Origin: Candidatus Gastranaerophilales bacterium | GTDB taxonomy: Bacteria; Cyanobacteriota; Vampirovibrionia; Gastranaerophilales; Gastranaerophilaceae | DNA: 64,000 bases | Assembly: GCA_944324285.1 (NCBI GenBank) | Contig: CALUVR010000006.1 | Coordinates: forward strand, 19,870-83,869 | Reading direction: 5' to 3' | Shown: positions 47,969 to 56,203 of the stretch, piece by piece | How the letters are laid out: every line of letters begins with the position of its first letter | How positions within the stretch are numbered: position 1 is the first letter of the stretch | Notes under the pieces: generated by a model | The model's database searches: none | What the model saw: only the letters and a program-made list of their open reading frames with translations | What the model was told of the DNA's origin: nothing | Program-made: the position numbers and the translations under genes

Positions 47969-48622
47969 CTATCCCATTGGCGGCGGCTGAATGTATAGAG
48001 GCTTAAGTTTATGCCAGTCGCCGTCGCCGTCTTTATTTTGGACAAGTTTCGCCAGAATTTCCCCGAGCGGAAAGTTTTTTTCTTGATAAGATATTCCGCC
48101 CAACAGCGGCTTTAATTTATTGTCCGTAATGACATTGTATTTGCCGCTTTTTGTAAGTTTTTCAACTTCTTCAACCGGTACCGCACCTTTGATTTCGCCA
48201 TCGACATAAAGGTAGGCGGCATTTTTTCTTGCGTCTAGTGCCACAAGAGGATTTTCACCGGCGCATTGTGCAAGAATTTCAAGGGACGATACCCCTTTGA
48301 CTTTACAGCCTAATTGCTGTGCCATAACCCGCGCAACTGTTGTGCAGGCTCTTATCCCCGTAAAACTTCCTGGTCCTATATTTACACCTATTAAATCAAT
48401 ATCTTCCGGCTTTATCTTATTTTCGGATAAAACTTTTTGGATTGTAGAGATTAAAAACGCTGAATGGTATTTCCCGCCCTGATTTTCTATGATTTCGGAG
48501 GCAAGAAGTTCCCCGTCTTTTTTTAATACTACATACATCTTATCCAGGCATGTATCGAATGCTAATATCTTTTTTCCTTTGTCATTCCGGACTTGTTCCG
48601 GAATCTTTTTATTATTAATCAC
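47969..48622 (-). CDS. tsaB: tRNA t6A synthesis protein TsaB
   Basis: TsaB (YeaZ) is the non-catalytic ASKHA-fold partner of TsaD in threonylcarbamoyl-adenosine synthesis at tRNA position 37. Landmarks: KKILAFDTCLDKMYVVL, GGKYHSAFLISTIQKVLSEN, IGVNIGPGSFTGIRACTTVA, VALDARKNAAYLYVDG. The start is the GTG at 48622, overlapping the TGA of tsaE (GTGA). The first 16 residues (INNKKIPEQVRNDKG) precede the normal start of the fold; within them a perfect ATTCCGGA/TCCGGAAT palindrome encodes IPEQVRND, the signature of a dispersed repeat inserted in frame. Confidence 0.92.
   Translation of the reverse strand: MINNKKIPEQVRNDKGKKILAFDTCLDKMYVVLKKDGELLASEIIENQGGKYHSAFLISTIQKVLSENKIKPEDIDLIGVNIGPGSFTGIRACTTVARVMAQQLGCKVKGVSSLEILAQCAGENPLVALDARKNAAYLYVDGEIKGAVPVEEVEKLTKSGKYNVITDNKLKPLLGGISYQEKNFPLGEILAKLVQNKDGDGDWHKLKPLYIQPPPMG
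48584..48604. repeat. Palindrome inserted at the 5' end of tsaB
   Basis: ATTCCGGA-CTTGT-TCCGGAAT, perfect 8-bp arms. It is of the common 'TCATTCCGG...CCGGAATC' repeat style and keeps the tsaB frame open. Confidence 0.75.
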
Positions 48623-49083
48623 TTTTTTAATTCCTCTATGATTTTTATATTATCACAACCAAAACCTTCAAAGGAGTATTTTCTGGAATCGTCATCCTCG
48701 TAGGTTACGTTGATTTTTATGTGATTAAACGGGATTTCATCCTGAGAGAATTCAGCCCATTCAACGAAAGTTACCTGTTTACCTTCCGAATATTCTCTCA
48801 ATTCGTCTAGAATTGTTTTGACGCCTTCGTTTTCGAGTCTATAGAGGTCAAAGTGGTAAATAGGAATACTTCCTGTATGGTACTCGTTTAGGATGACAAA
48901 ACTCGGGCTTGTGACTTTTTCTTTAACGTCAAGAGCGTCCGCAACGAGTTTTACAAACGCGGTTTTCCCTGCTCCTATCTCGCCGTAGAGGCTGATGAAG
49001 CAGCCGTTTGTGATTAATTTGGCGAACTTTTGTGCAAGTTCTTTTGTATCATCAAGAGTTTTACAAATTTTTTCGTATTTCAT
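48619..49083 (-). CDS. tsaE: tRNA t6A synthesis ATPase TsaE
   Basis: A 154-aa P-loop ATPase that activates the TsaB-TsaD complex. Seen: Walker A GEIGAGKTAFVK near 34-45, SPSFVILNEYHTGSIPIYHF with HFDLYRL (switch region) and VTFVEWAE (Walker B-like). AAAGGA is 6 nt before the ATG. Coupled to tsaB by a 4-nt overlap. The preceding 83-bp palindromic element separates it from the diguanylate cyclase gene. Confidence 0.94.
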   Translation of the reverse strand: MKYEKICKTLDDTKELAQKFAKLITNGCFISLYGEIGAGKTAFVKLVADALDVKEKVTSPSFVILNEYHTGSIPIYHFDLYRLENEGVKTILDELREYSEGKQVTFVEWAEFSQDEIPFNHIKINVTYEDDDSRKYSFEGFGCDNIKIIEELKK

Positions 49084-49123
49084 TTTATTTCCTTTTATTC
49101 AATTTTTTCTTTTTTATAATATA

Positions 49124-49206
49124 AAGGTGTAAATTTTAATGTTTTCGAGGCGATAGCGGGAGCAGAGCGGGAGCGTGTCCGAGAAAATATAAAAATTTTG
49201 CACCTT
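49124..49206. repeat. 83-bp imperfect inverted-repeat element
   Basis: Outer arms AAGGTGTAAATTTTAATGTT and, reversed, AAGGTGCAAAATTTTTATAT (about 23 bp with a few mismatches) flank a GC-rich core containing GCGGGAGCAGAGCGGGAGCG. It is cruciform-capable and fills the gap between tsaE and the GGDEF gene. Confidence 0.7.
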
Positions 49207-49207
49207 A

Positions 49208-50353
49208 TTATTTGAAATTATCATTTTTTTTATAGATTTTTACCATATTTCTGCCTGATTCTTTCGCCTCATAGAGGGCTTTATCTGCATTCATCAGCAA
49301 ATCCTGCGTTTTATCAGAGCTTTTAAACTGATAAATTCCAAGACTTATTGTGATTTTGATTGTTTTTGTATCATTTTTTGTATTGACTTTTTCTATGTCA
49401 ATAACCTTGTTTTCAACGGCTTTTCTGAGTCGTTCTGCAACCATAGCGGCTTCTGTTTCATCCGTAAAAGGAAGAAGTATAGCAAATTCCTCTCCGCCGT
49501 AGCGCGCTGCAATATCGTATTCACGGAGCCGGCTTCTTATGATTTTGGAAACTGTTTTCAGGATAAAATCGCCTGTACTGTGCCCGTAGGTGTCGTTGAC
49601 TTTTTTAAAAAAGTCAATATCAATCATAATTGCACATAGTGAGGTGTGTTTTCTTCTGGCGCTTGATATTTCCTGCTTTATACGCTCATCAAGCTGGCGT
49701 CGGTTGTAGAAACCTGTGAGGGCATCAAGCGTTGCGTGTTTCAGAATTTCCGCGTAAATATTTGCCCGCGTAATTGTGGTTGCTGTTTGGGCTGCAAGTT
49801 GTGTGAGGTAATCAATTTCCTCCTGAATAAGCGGTTTTTCCGTGCTTTTGGTAACAATACAGCCGATAAGAGTATTTTCATTCACAAGCGGAAAGTAACC
49901 GGTTCTTCTGTCGTCGCTTAACATTACTTTTTCTGAGGTTGAAAGCTTAGCCAGAGTTTCCGGAATTTTTTCGTCCAGACAGGATGCAGGCCATGCAAGG
50001 TGAAATTTGCCGTTTTCTTTCAGGAATATATAAATAAGATGGTTTGCGATAAAGGTATCGAGTATTTCTCCGATAATCGGAATTATGTAATCTAATTCAT
50101 ATTGGGATTCGATTATTTTTGCGATATTTTTCATCGCGTTATGAAATTCAAGACCTTTTTGCATTTTTTCATTAAGCGCGAGATTTTTCACTTTCAGCCT
50201 AATCATAAAAGACACAATATCAAGAAAATCTTTGTTTTCGCCCTTAAGTCTATCTGCTGATGTGTAATCTTTCATAAGATTTATTGCATCCGCAGGTGTT
50301 TCGCATTTTTCTAGCGAATACGATAGTTTTTTTAGTTGTTCTAAAATTTGCAT
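49208..50353 (-). CDS. GAF-GGDEF diguanylate cyclase
   Basis: A 381-aa soluble signalling enzyme making cyclic di-GMP. A helical N-terminus, a GAF domain (about 80-200, DYIIPIIGEILDTFIANHLI...TGYFPLVNENTLIGCIV), a linker (TTITRANIYAEILKHATLDA) and a GGDEF domain from LTGFYNRRQLDERI with the active-site ARYGGEEFAILLPF. An RxxD product-inhibition site (REYD) lies five residues before GGEEF, so it is probably active and feedback-inhibited. GAGGA is 5 nt before the ATG. In a genome with flagella and type IV pili it likely links motility and adhesion. Confidence 0.92.
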   Translation of the reverse strand: MQILEQLKKLSYSLEKCETPADAINLMKDYTSADRLKGENKDFLDIVSFMIRLKVKNLALNEKMQKGLEFHNAMKNIAKIIESQYELDYIIPIIGEILDTFIANHLIYIFLKENGKFHLAWPASCLDEKIPETLAKLSTSEKVMLSDDRRTGYFPLVNENTLIGCIVTKSTEKPLIQEEIDYLTQLAAQTATTITRANIYAEILKHATLDALTGFYNRRQLDERIKQEISSARRKHTSLCAIMIDIDFFKKVNDTYGHSTGDFILKTVSKIIRSRLREYDIAARYGGEEFAILLPFTDETEAAMVAERLRKAVENKVIDIEKVNTKNDTKTIKITISLGIYQFKSSDKTQDLLMNADKALYEAKESGRNMVKIYKKNDNFK

Positions 50354-50403
50354 CAGTCCTCAATTATTTGAAAATATGCTTATTTCCACATCTCTAAAAA
50401 TGC

Positions 50404-50430
50404 AAGACCCTGAAATAAATTCAGGGTGGC
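50404..50430 (-). terminator. Hairpin after yebC
   Basis: ACCCTGAA-TTTA-TTTCAGGGT on the minus strand, then CTTGCATTTTTAG: good stem but interrupted T run. Confidence 0.5.
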
Positions 50431-50460
50431 AATTTAGAGTTTTTTAGTGTGATCCCTGTA

Positions 50461-51210
50461 TCAGCCCTCTAATTTTTGCATTAATTCATCAGAGATATCA
50501 AAGTTAGCGTAGACATTTTGAACGTCGTCGTGTTCTTCGATTTTATCGAGAAGCTTCAATATCTGATCTGCGGTTTTTTCGTCCGTAACTTCAATTGTAT
50601 TTTGCGGAATTCTTGTAAGTTCTGCTGTTTCGCTTTTGAATCCTTCTTTTTCAAGACCTTCCACAACATTTTGGAAGTTTTCGACAGTTGTAAGCACCTT
50701 GTATTGTCCGTCCTCTTCTGTTACATCAAGGGCGTCGAGGTTAATTGCAGCTTCAAAGAGTTTATCAAAGTCTGTATCTTCGCTGAAGGTAATAACGCCG
50801 CGCTGATCGAACATCCAGCCCACACAGCCTGTTGCGCCTAAGCTTCCGTTGTATTTTGTAAAGTAGCTTCTGATATCGCCTGCTGTTCTGTTGCGGTTGT
50901 CTGTCATAGCTTCAATAACAACAGCAACGCCGCCCGGAGCGTAGCCTTCGTAGGTTAATTCTTCGTAATTTTCAGCACCTGAGGAGCCTGCACCTTTTTC
51001 GATTGCGCGTTTAATGTTGTCATTTGGAAGTCCTGCGGCTTTTGCTTTTTCTATAGCGGTTCTTAAACGGAAATTACCTGCAGGATCAGGTCCGCCGAGT
51101 CTTGCCGCAACGATTAATTCTCTTGAATATTTCTGAAACACAACAGCGCGCTGTGAATCCACTTTAGCTTTTTTATGTTTAATTGTTGACCATTTCGAGT
51201 GTCCTGACAT
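50461..51210 (-). CDS. yebC: YebC/PmpR-family protein
   Basis: A 249-aa protein of the YebC/PmpR family ([80 protein letters not shown]). Members were described as transcription regulators and more recently as factors that help ribosomes past difficult sequences. The start is the ATG at 51210, the invariant MSGHSKW; the frame is open further upstream but that part is not conserved. Monocistronic. Confidence 0.95.
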   Translation of the reverse strand: MSGHSKWSTIKHKKAKVDSQRAVVFQKYSRELIVAARLGGPDPAGNFRLRTAIEKAKAAGLPNDNIKRAIEKGAGSSGAENYEELTYEGYAPGGVAVVIEAMTDNRNRTAGDIRSYFTKYNGSLGATGCVGWMFDQRGVITFSEDTDFDKLFEAAINLDALDVTEEDGQYKVLTTVENFQNVVEGLEKEGFKSETAELTRIPQNTIEVTDEKTADQILKLLDKIEEHDDVQNVYANFDISDELMQKLEG

Positions 51211-51285
51211 ATTTTTAATCCTCTTATTAACTATATCCCTATAATTAGAGGTTATCAAAAACATTCAAAGGTGTAAAGTAGAATA

Positions 51286-52011
51286 TTACCACTCAAACGG
51301 TTCTCCGATTGTATAGTTTGTATAAATAGGGTTTCCGCCGCTTAGAATGCTCCGTAGACTTTCAACCCCGAAGAAAGCTGCACCTCCGGGTTCAATTTTA
51401 TTTTTGTAAACAAGCATTTGGAAAGCATCCCTGCCAAATTGATTAGGCGAGCGGTTTCCGTTTACGTCAAATCGGATTATTGCGATAAATGTACTTTTGC
51501 AAGTCGTTGTATTACCTGCAGAGCCATCCTCATTAAATTGGGTACAATCTTCCTCTCTGTAATCATTGTCTTTTTGGTCAACCGACACGATTGTTCCATC
51601 CGGCAATACAATCCTTGGGGAGTAATACATCTGCCCTACTCCGCTTGCACCAGGACTTGTTTCATATTTACCTGAGTATTTTATCTGGTAGTGAAGTCCG
51701 GCACATTCTTTTCCGCCTGTATCAGGTGCGCAGTATTTTGCTCCGTTAAAGTATTTTGAAAAATTCTGTGTTACTTCTTCAGACTCTTTCGTAATGTCAA
51801 ACAAACTCGAATTGTCGCCGGGGGTGCCGTAATAGTTTTGAGCAAGCTGTGCAGCCTGCTGTATAACGGAAACAGCCTTTTTTGCACTTGAAGCAAGTTC
51901 TTTATCCTTATATTTTGCAACAAGCGTCGGCAGTGTCATTGCAGCAACTATTCCGATAATTCCGAGAGTGATTAAAACTTCTGCCAATGTAAATGCGTTG
52001 TATTCTTTCAT
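51286..52011 (-). CDS. Type IV prepilin-like protein, divergent from a small HTH gene
   Basis: A 241-aa prepilin-like protein. The leader is MKEYNA followed by FTLAEVLITLGIIGIVAAMT; the residue before F is Ala rather than Gly, which prepilin peptidases may accept. Body features are CAPDTGGKECAGLHYQIKYS (disulfide loop), DGTIVSVDQKDNDYREEDC, and the IRFDVNGNRSPNQFGRDAFQ motif shared with the other pilins here. AGGGA is 9 nt before the ATG. The HTH gene at 52120 points away from it across a 108-bp AT-rich gap. Confidence 0.82.
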   Translation of the reverse strand: MKEYNAFTLAEVLITLGIIGIVAAMTLPTLVAKYKDKELASSAKKAVSVIQQAAQLAQNYYGTPGDNSSLFDITKESEEVTQNFSKYFNGAKYCAPDTGGKECAGLHYQIKYSGKYETSPGASGVGQMYYSPRIVLPDGTIVSVDQKDNDYREEDCTQFNEDGSAGNTTTCKSTFIAIIRFDVNGNRSPNQFGRDAFQMLVYKNKIEPGGAAFFGVESLRSILSGGNPIYTNYTIGEPFEW

Positions 52012-52119
52012 ATTATATCCCTATCTTTAATTATAATTACTAATAAGCAAATTAGATTGATTATATATAATTTATTATGACGTTTTTGTATCAATATGTC
52101 AACCCGATATAATAAATTT

Positions 52120-52347
52120 ATGATAATTAATGACTTGGATGATTTTCAGTTCGTAAAATATCTTCTCAATCAAGAATATATATTGCAGAAGGATTTGAAT
52201 GAAAAACTAAACGAAAAACTCGGAAAGCAGACAAAGGCTTCAAATTTTTCATGCAAATTAAAGCGTCAGCATTTGACTTTTAAAGAAGTGAAATTAATAT
52301 GCGATATTCTGGGGTATGATATTATTGTACAAAAAAGGAAGAGTTAA
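52120..52347 (+). CDS. Small HTH (XRE-like) regulator, leaderless start
   Basis: A 75-aa protein (MIINDLDDFQFVKYLLNQEY...). LLNQEYILQKDLNEKLNEKL, then SNFSCKLKRQHLTFKEVKLI and CDILGYDIIVQ follow the layout of a Cro/C1-like domain with a long turn, as in short phage-type repressors. The ATG at 52120 is chosen over one at 52096 because a perfect TATAAT (52108-52113) ends 6 nt before it, placing the earlier ATG upstream of the transcript start. Divergent from a pilin gene and convergent with the next XRE gene. Confidence 0.65.
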   Translation: MIINDLDDFQFVKYLLNQEYILQKDLNEKLNEKLGKQTKASNFSCKLKRQHLTFKEVKLICDILGYDIIVQKRKS

Positions 52348-52355
52348 TACGACTA

Positions 52356-52619
52356 TTATTCATCTTTTAATGTAATTTTTGCAGGCATTTCGTTTTCAAT
52401 ATTCTGGATAAATTCGGCAAAACTCCAGCCGAACCCTTCGGCAATTCTTTTGAGAGTTGTCAGTTGGGCTTCTCTCTGTCCGTTTTCTATGCGGCTCAGG
52501 GTAGCGCAGGGAATATCATATTCATAGGCAAACATTCTGAGGCTTTTCCCTGTATTTTTAACTCTTAGACTTCTGAGCGCTTTCCCGAATTGTTTTTTGT
52601 ATTCCTGAGTTTTATTCAT
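52356..52619 (-). CDS. XRE-family regulator, divergent from a pilin gene
   Basis: An 87-aa helix-turn-helix protein from the ATG at 52619: YKKQFGKALRSLRVKNTGKS, LRMFAYEYDIPCATLSRIEN, GQREAQLTTLKRIAEGFGWS, FAEFIQNIENEMP. An in-frame TTG 21 nt upstream is possible but less likely. It is transcribed away from the pilin gene at 52720; the perfect 10-bp palindrome at 52681-52704 is a likely operator. No clear ribosome site. Confidence 0.8.
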   Translation of the reverse strand: MNKTQEYKKQFGKALRSLRVKNTGKSLRMFAYEYDIPCATLSRIENGQREAQLTTLKRIAEGFGWSFAEFIQNIENEMPAKITLKDE

Positions 52620-52643
52620 TGTTGTGCCGGTATTTTCCAATAT

Positions 52644-52672
52644 GTTGCAATATTTTAAATATAATGTTATAC
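52644..52672 (+). promoter_or_regulatory. Promoter of the pilin gene at 52720
   Basis: TTGCAA (52644-52649), 17 nt, TATACT (52667-52672); start near 52679, so the palindrome begins at about +2. Confidence 0.75.
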
Positions 52673-52680
52673 TCTTAAAT

Positions 52681-52704
52681 GCATGTTTCCATTTGGAAAC
52701 ATGC
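52681..52704. promoter_or_regulatory. Perfect palindromic operator-like site
   Basis: GCATGTTTCC-ATTT-GGAAACATGC, perfect 10-bp arms, between the -10 box and the ribosome site (AGGAGG, 52709-52714). It may be bound by the divergent XRE protein as DNA, or fold in the mRNA leader. Confidence 0.75.
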
Positions 52705-52719
52705 TAATAGGAGGTTAAC

Positions 52720-53424
52720 TTGAAAAATAAAGCATTCACATTGGCAGAAGTTTTGATTACGCTGGGGATAATAGGAGTAGTGGCAGCTATGACGCTGCCG
52801 GCATTAATTAATAAATATGAAAAAGTTGAAACCGTGACAAGATTAAAAAGGGTATATTCTTTGATAAATCAGGCTATACAAAGAGCCGTTGCACAAAATG
52901 GGGATGTTAAAAATTGGGCAGACAGTATTTCTTCGGAGGAATTTATATCAGAATATTTAGCCCCTGCATTCAAAGTCCTTAAAATTTATCCGAAAGCTGA
53001 AACCTGGAGTAAAGCAATGTGTTATGACGGCAGAGATTTTACGAGTGTTAACGGAGTAATTACTCAGTATGTCTGGCTTGATGGAATACATATATCATCC
53101 CCTATTATTGGCGGCGATACTTCGTCTATGAAATTAGCCGACGGAATTTGTATAGGGGTAAATAAAATTGCCTCTAAAGACGGTATTTATGCAAATATAT
53201 TCGTTGATATTAACGGTAACGCGAGAGGTCCTAATAAGGCGGGATATGATTTCTTTTTCTTTACATTAGACGGGAATATGATAAAACCATTCGGATGGAA
53301 TTGGACAGATAAAGATCTTTCTGATGCGGCTAAAACAAATGCTTGCAATTTGAAATCTACTTGGGGCGGAGAAGTCTGCGCCGCAAAGATTATGCGCGAT
53401 GGCTGGGAAATTAATTACAGGTAA
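52720..53424 (+). CDS. Type IV prepilin-like protein (TTG start)
   Basis: A 234-aa prepilin-like protein. The TTG at 52720 has a full AGGAGG 5 nt upstream and gives the very short leader MKNKA, followed by FTLAEVLITLGIIGVVAAMT. The body includes YDGRDFTSVNGVITQYVWLD, IFVDINGNARGPNKAGYDFF and C-terminal cysteines (CNLKSTWGGEVCAAKIMRDG), like the other pilins here. Residue -1 is Ala. Controlled by a good promoter with a palindrome at about +2, next to a divergent XRE gene. Confidence 0.83.
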   Translation: MKNKAFTLAEVLITLGIIGVVAAMTLPALINKYEKVETVTRLKRVYSLINQAIQRAVAQNGDVKNWADSISSEEFISEYLAPAFKVLKIYPKAETWSKAMCYDGRDFTSVNGVITQYVWLDGIHISSPIIGGDTSSMKLADGICIGVNKIASKDGIYANIFVDINGNARGPNKAGYDFFFFTLDGNMIKPFGWNWTDKDLSDAAKTNACNLKSTWGGEVCAAKIMRDGWEINYR

Positions 53425-53449
53425 ATAATTAAATAAACATTAATTTAAT

Positions 53450-53477
53450 ATGACTTCATTAAAAAAAACGTTAAAAT
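53450..53477 (+). promoter_or_regulatory. Possible clpB promoter
   Basis: ATGACT (53450-53455), 16 nt, TAAAAT (53472-53477). No CIRCE element is visible between it and clpB. Confidence 0.35.
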
Positions 53478-53555
53478 AGGAATATAGATTAGAGGTGCTG
53501 CGGGCTGCCTCAGATGGAGCAGACTGGCGCACCGGATTTAATGGAGTTGATTTAT

Positions 53556-56159
53556 ATGGTTGATTTTAACAAATTTACGAATTATTCTCAGGAAATTCTA
53601 TCAGCATCCAGTGCTTTGATGAACGAATACAAAAATTCGGAACTTCAGCCAGAGCATATTATGCTTGCGATGATTAAGGATAACGGAATTATAAAGGATT
53701 ACCTGACAGAATTAAAGCTTTTGAATCAAGGGTTTATTAATAAGGTTGTCGGGACGGTGAAATCTTTTCCGACGATATCAGGTCCTGTAAACGGTCAGCA
53801 GTTGTTTCTGTCGCAAAAGACTTACGAACTTCTGGATATTGCAAAGCAGGAGGCTGAAAAGTTCAAGGATGAATATATCGGAATTGAGTCCTTGCTGCTT
53901 GCGATGACATTATTAGAAAACAGTAATATTCAAACCATGTTGCGTGAGGCAGGTGTAAATTCATCATCTGTTCTGAATGCAATGAAGAAAATAAGAGGTA
54001 ATAAAAAAGTGGATAACAAAAACGCAGAAGAAAATATGAAAGCTCTTGAAAAGTATTCAACAGATTTAACAGAAAGAGCGAGAAAAGGTAAATTAGACCC
54101 TGTAATAGGTCGTGATGAAGAAGTCAGACGTATTATACAGGTATTGAATAGACGTACCAAAAACAACCCTGTATTAATAGGTGAGCCGGGTGTCGGTAAA
54201 ACCGCAATAGTTGAAGGGCTTGCCCAGAGAATTGTAAGAGGCGATGTTCCGGAAAGCCTGAAAGACGTCAAACTTGTCGCACTTGATATGGGTGCTCTTG
54301 TTGCCGGCGCAAAATACAGAGGTGAATTTGAAGAACGTTTGAAAGCTGTATTAAAAGAGGTTGAAGATTCTGACGGCTCCATTGTTATGTTCATAGATGA
54401 ACTTCATACAGTCGTCGGCGCAGGCGCAACGGAAGGTTCTATGGATGCCGGTAACCTCTTGAAGCCAATGCTTGCAAGAGGCGTCTTAAGAACAATCGGC
54501 GCAACGACGATTAACGAATACAGAAAATATATTGAAAAAGATCCCGCATTGGAAAGACGTTTCCAGCCTGTAATGGTTGGGGAACCGAGTGTTGAAGATA
54601 CGATTTCAATACTTAGAGGTTTAAAAGAAAAATATGAGGTTCACCACGGAATACGTATCCTTGACAGCGCCCTTATTGCTGCGGCAAAACTTTCCGACAG
54701 ATACATTACAGACAGATTTCTGCCTGATAAAGCTATTGACTTGATTGATGAAGCAGCATCATCTTTAAGAATTGAAATAGATTCAATGCCGGAAGAAATT
54801 GATACTTTAATGCGTCAGAAAATTCAGCTTGAGATCGAACGAGAAGCTTTGAAAAAAGAGGATAGCGACGAAGCTAAAGCAAAAATCGACGATTTAACAA
54901 AACAAATCAATGAATTTGAAGAAAAAATCTCAAAACTGAAAGTTCAGTGGGAGGCAGAAAAGGCTTCAATCGTCGGCGAAGCTGGCATAAAAGAAGAAAT
55001 AGAAAAAGTTAAGGCAAAAATTGAAGAAGCAGAACGCAACACGGATTTGCAGACTGCGGCAGAACTTAAATACGGAAAACTCCTTGAACTTGAAAAACAG
55101 CTAAAGGTCTGCCAGACGCAGGAAAAATCTTCTAACAGATTATTGAAAGAAGAAATTGACGAAGATGATATTGCAGAAGTTGTCAGCAAGTGGACAGGCG
55201 TTCCTGTAAGCAAACTTGTTGAAAGCGAAACCCAGAAGTTATTGAAGATGGAAGATATTCTTCATAAACGGCTTGTCGGACAGGATGAAGCAGTAACGAC
55301 TGTATCAGACGCAATCCGCCGTGCTCGTTCGGGTTTAAAAGACCCTAAACGTCCGATTGGTACATTTTTATTCCTTGGTCCGACCGGCGTCGGTAAAACT
55401 GAGCTTGCAAAATCTCTTGCTGAATTTATGTTCAACGATGAAGATGCGCTTATCAGGATTGATATGTCTGAATATATGGAAAAACATAACGTATCAAGAC
55501 TTGTCGGTGCTCCTCCGGGATATGTCGGCTATGATGAAGGCGGTCAGTTGACAGAAGCCGTCAGACGTAAACCTTATTCGGTTGTCTTGTTTGATGAAAT
55601 CGAAAAGGCTCACCCTGATGTCTTTAACATAATGCTTCAAATCTTTGATGACGGACGTTTGACAGATTCCAAAGGCAGAACCGTAGATTTCAAAAATACT
55701 CTGATAATTATGACTTCAAACATAGGTTCAGACATTATCCTTGAAGATTCTCTGAAAGGAATAGGCGGGGCTCAGGATTTTGAAGCTACTAAAGAAAAAG
55801 TTCTCGAGGTCTTGAGAAGCAGGTTTAAACCTGAATTCTTAAACAGAATTGATGAAACAATCTTCTTTAGAGCCTTAACCCTTGAACAGTTGTCGAATAT
55901 CGTCGATATTCAGATGGAATACCTGCGCAGACTTCTTAAAGAGCAGGAAATCGAACTTGAAATTACGCAGGATGCAAAAGAACTCCTTGCAACGCGCGGG
56001 TTCAATCCTGTATACGGTGCAAGACCATTGAAACGTGTAATTCGTCAAATGGTAGAGAACCCTCTTTCTAAAGAAATTCTTTCGCAGAAATTCTTGAGAG
56101 GCGACAAACTTATAATAGATGTCGACAAAGACGAAATTGTATTCAAGAAAGCATCATAA
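53556..56159 (+). CDS. clpB: ClpB disaggregase
   Basis: A 867-aa Hsp100 chaperone that rescues aggregated proteins with DnaK. Start at ATG 53556 ([24 protein letters not shown] 9 nt upstream); an ATG 42 nt earlier is not conserved. Domains: N-domain 1-145, AAA-1 with Walker [10 protein letters not shown] and the [10 protein letters not shown] pore region, a long coiled-coil middle domain (about 400-520) that separates ClpB from ClpC, AAA-2 with [10 protein letters not shown] and [13 protein letters not shown], and the C-terminal [11 protein letters not shown]. No ClpP-binding loop was identified. Preceded by a GC-rich structured leader. Confidence 0.94.
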   Translation: MVDFNKFTNYSQEILSASSALMNEYKNSELQPEHIMLAMIKDNGIIKDYLTELKLLNQGFINKVVGTVKSFPTISGPVNGQQLFLSQKTYELLDIAKQEAEKFKDEYIGIESLLLAMTLLENSNIQTMLREAGVNSSSVLNAMKKIRGNKKVDNKNAEENMKALEKYSTDLTERARKGKLDPVIGRDEEVRRIIQVLNRRTKNNPVLIGEPGVGKTAIVEGLAQRIVRGDVPESLKDVKLVALDMGALVAGAKYRGEFEERLKAVLKEVEDSDGSIVMFIDELHTVVGAGATEGSMDAGNLLKPMLARGVLRTIGATTINEYRKYIEKDPALERRFQPVMVGEPSVEDTISILRGLKEKYEVHHGIRILDSALIAAAKLSDRYITDRFLPDKAIDLIDEAASSLRIEIDSMPEEIDTLMRQKIQLEIEREALKKEDSDEAKAKIDDLTKQINEFEEKISKLKVQWEAEKASIVGEAGIKEEIEKVKAKIEEAERNTDLQTAAELKYGKLLELEKQLKVCQTQEKSSNRLLKEEIDEDDIAEVVSKWTGVPVSKLVESETQKLLKMEDILHKRLVGQDEAVTTVSDAIRRARSGLKDPKRPIGTFLFLGPTGVGKTELAKSLAEFMFNDEDALIRIDMSEYMEKHNVSRLVGAPPGYVGYDEGGQLTEAVRRKPYSVVLFDEIEKAHPDVFNIMLQIFDDGRLTDSKGRTVDFKNTLIIMTSNIGSDIILEDSLKGIGGAQDFEATKEKVLEVLRSRFKPEFLNRIDETIFFRALTLEQLSNIVDIQMEYLRRLLKEQEIELEITQDAKELLATRGFNPVYGARPLKRVIRQMVENPLSKEILSQKFLRGDKLIIDVDKDEIVFKKAS

Positions 56160-56176
56160 TATTTTTTAATCGTTGA

Positions 56177-56203
56177 AAAGCCCTCATAACTGAGGGCTTT
56201 TTG
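56177..56203. terminator. Bidirectional terminator after clpB
   Basis: AAAAGCCCTC-ATAACT-GAGGGCTTTTTG, shared by clpB and the convergent pilin gene. Confidence 0.9.
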
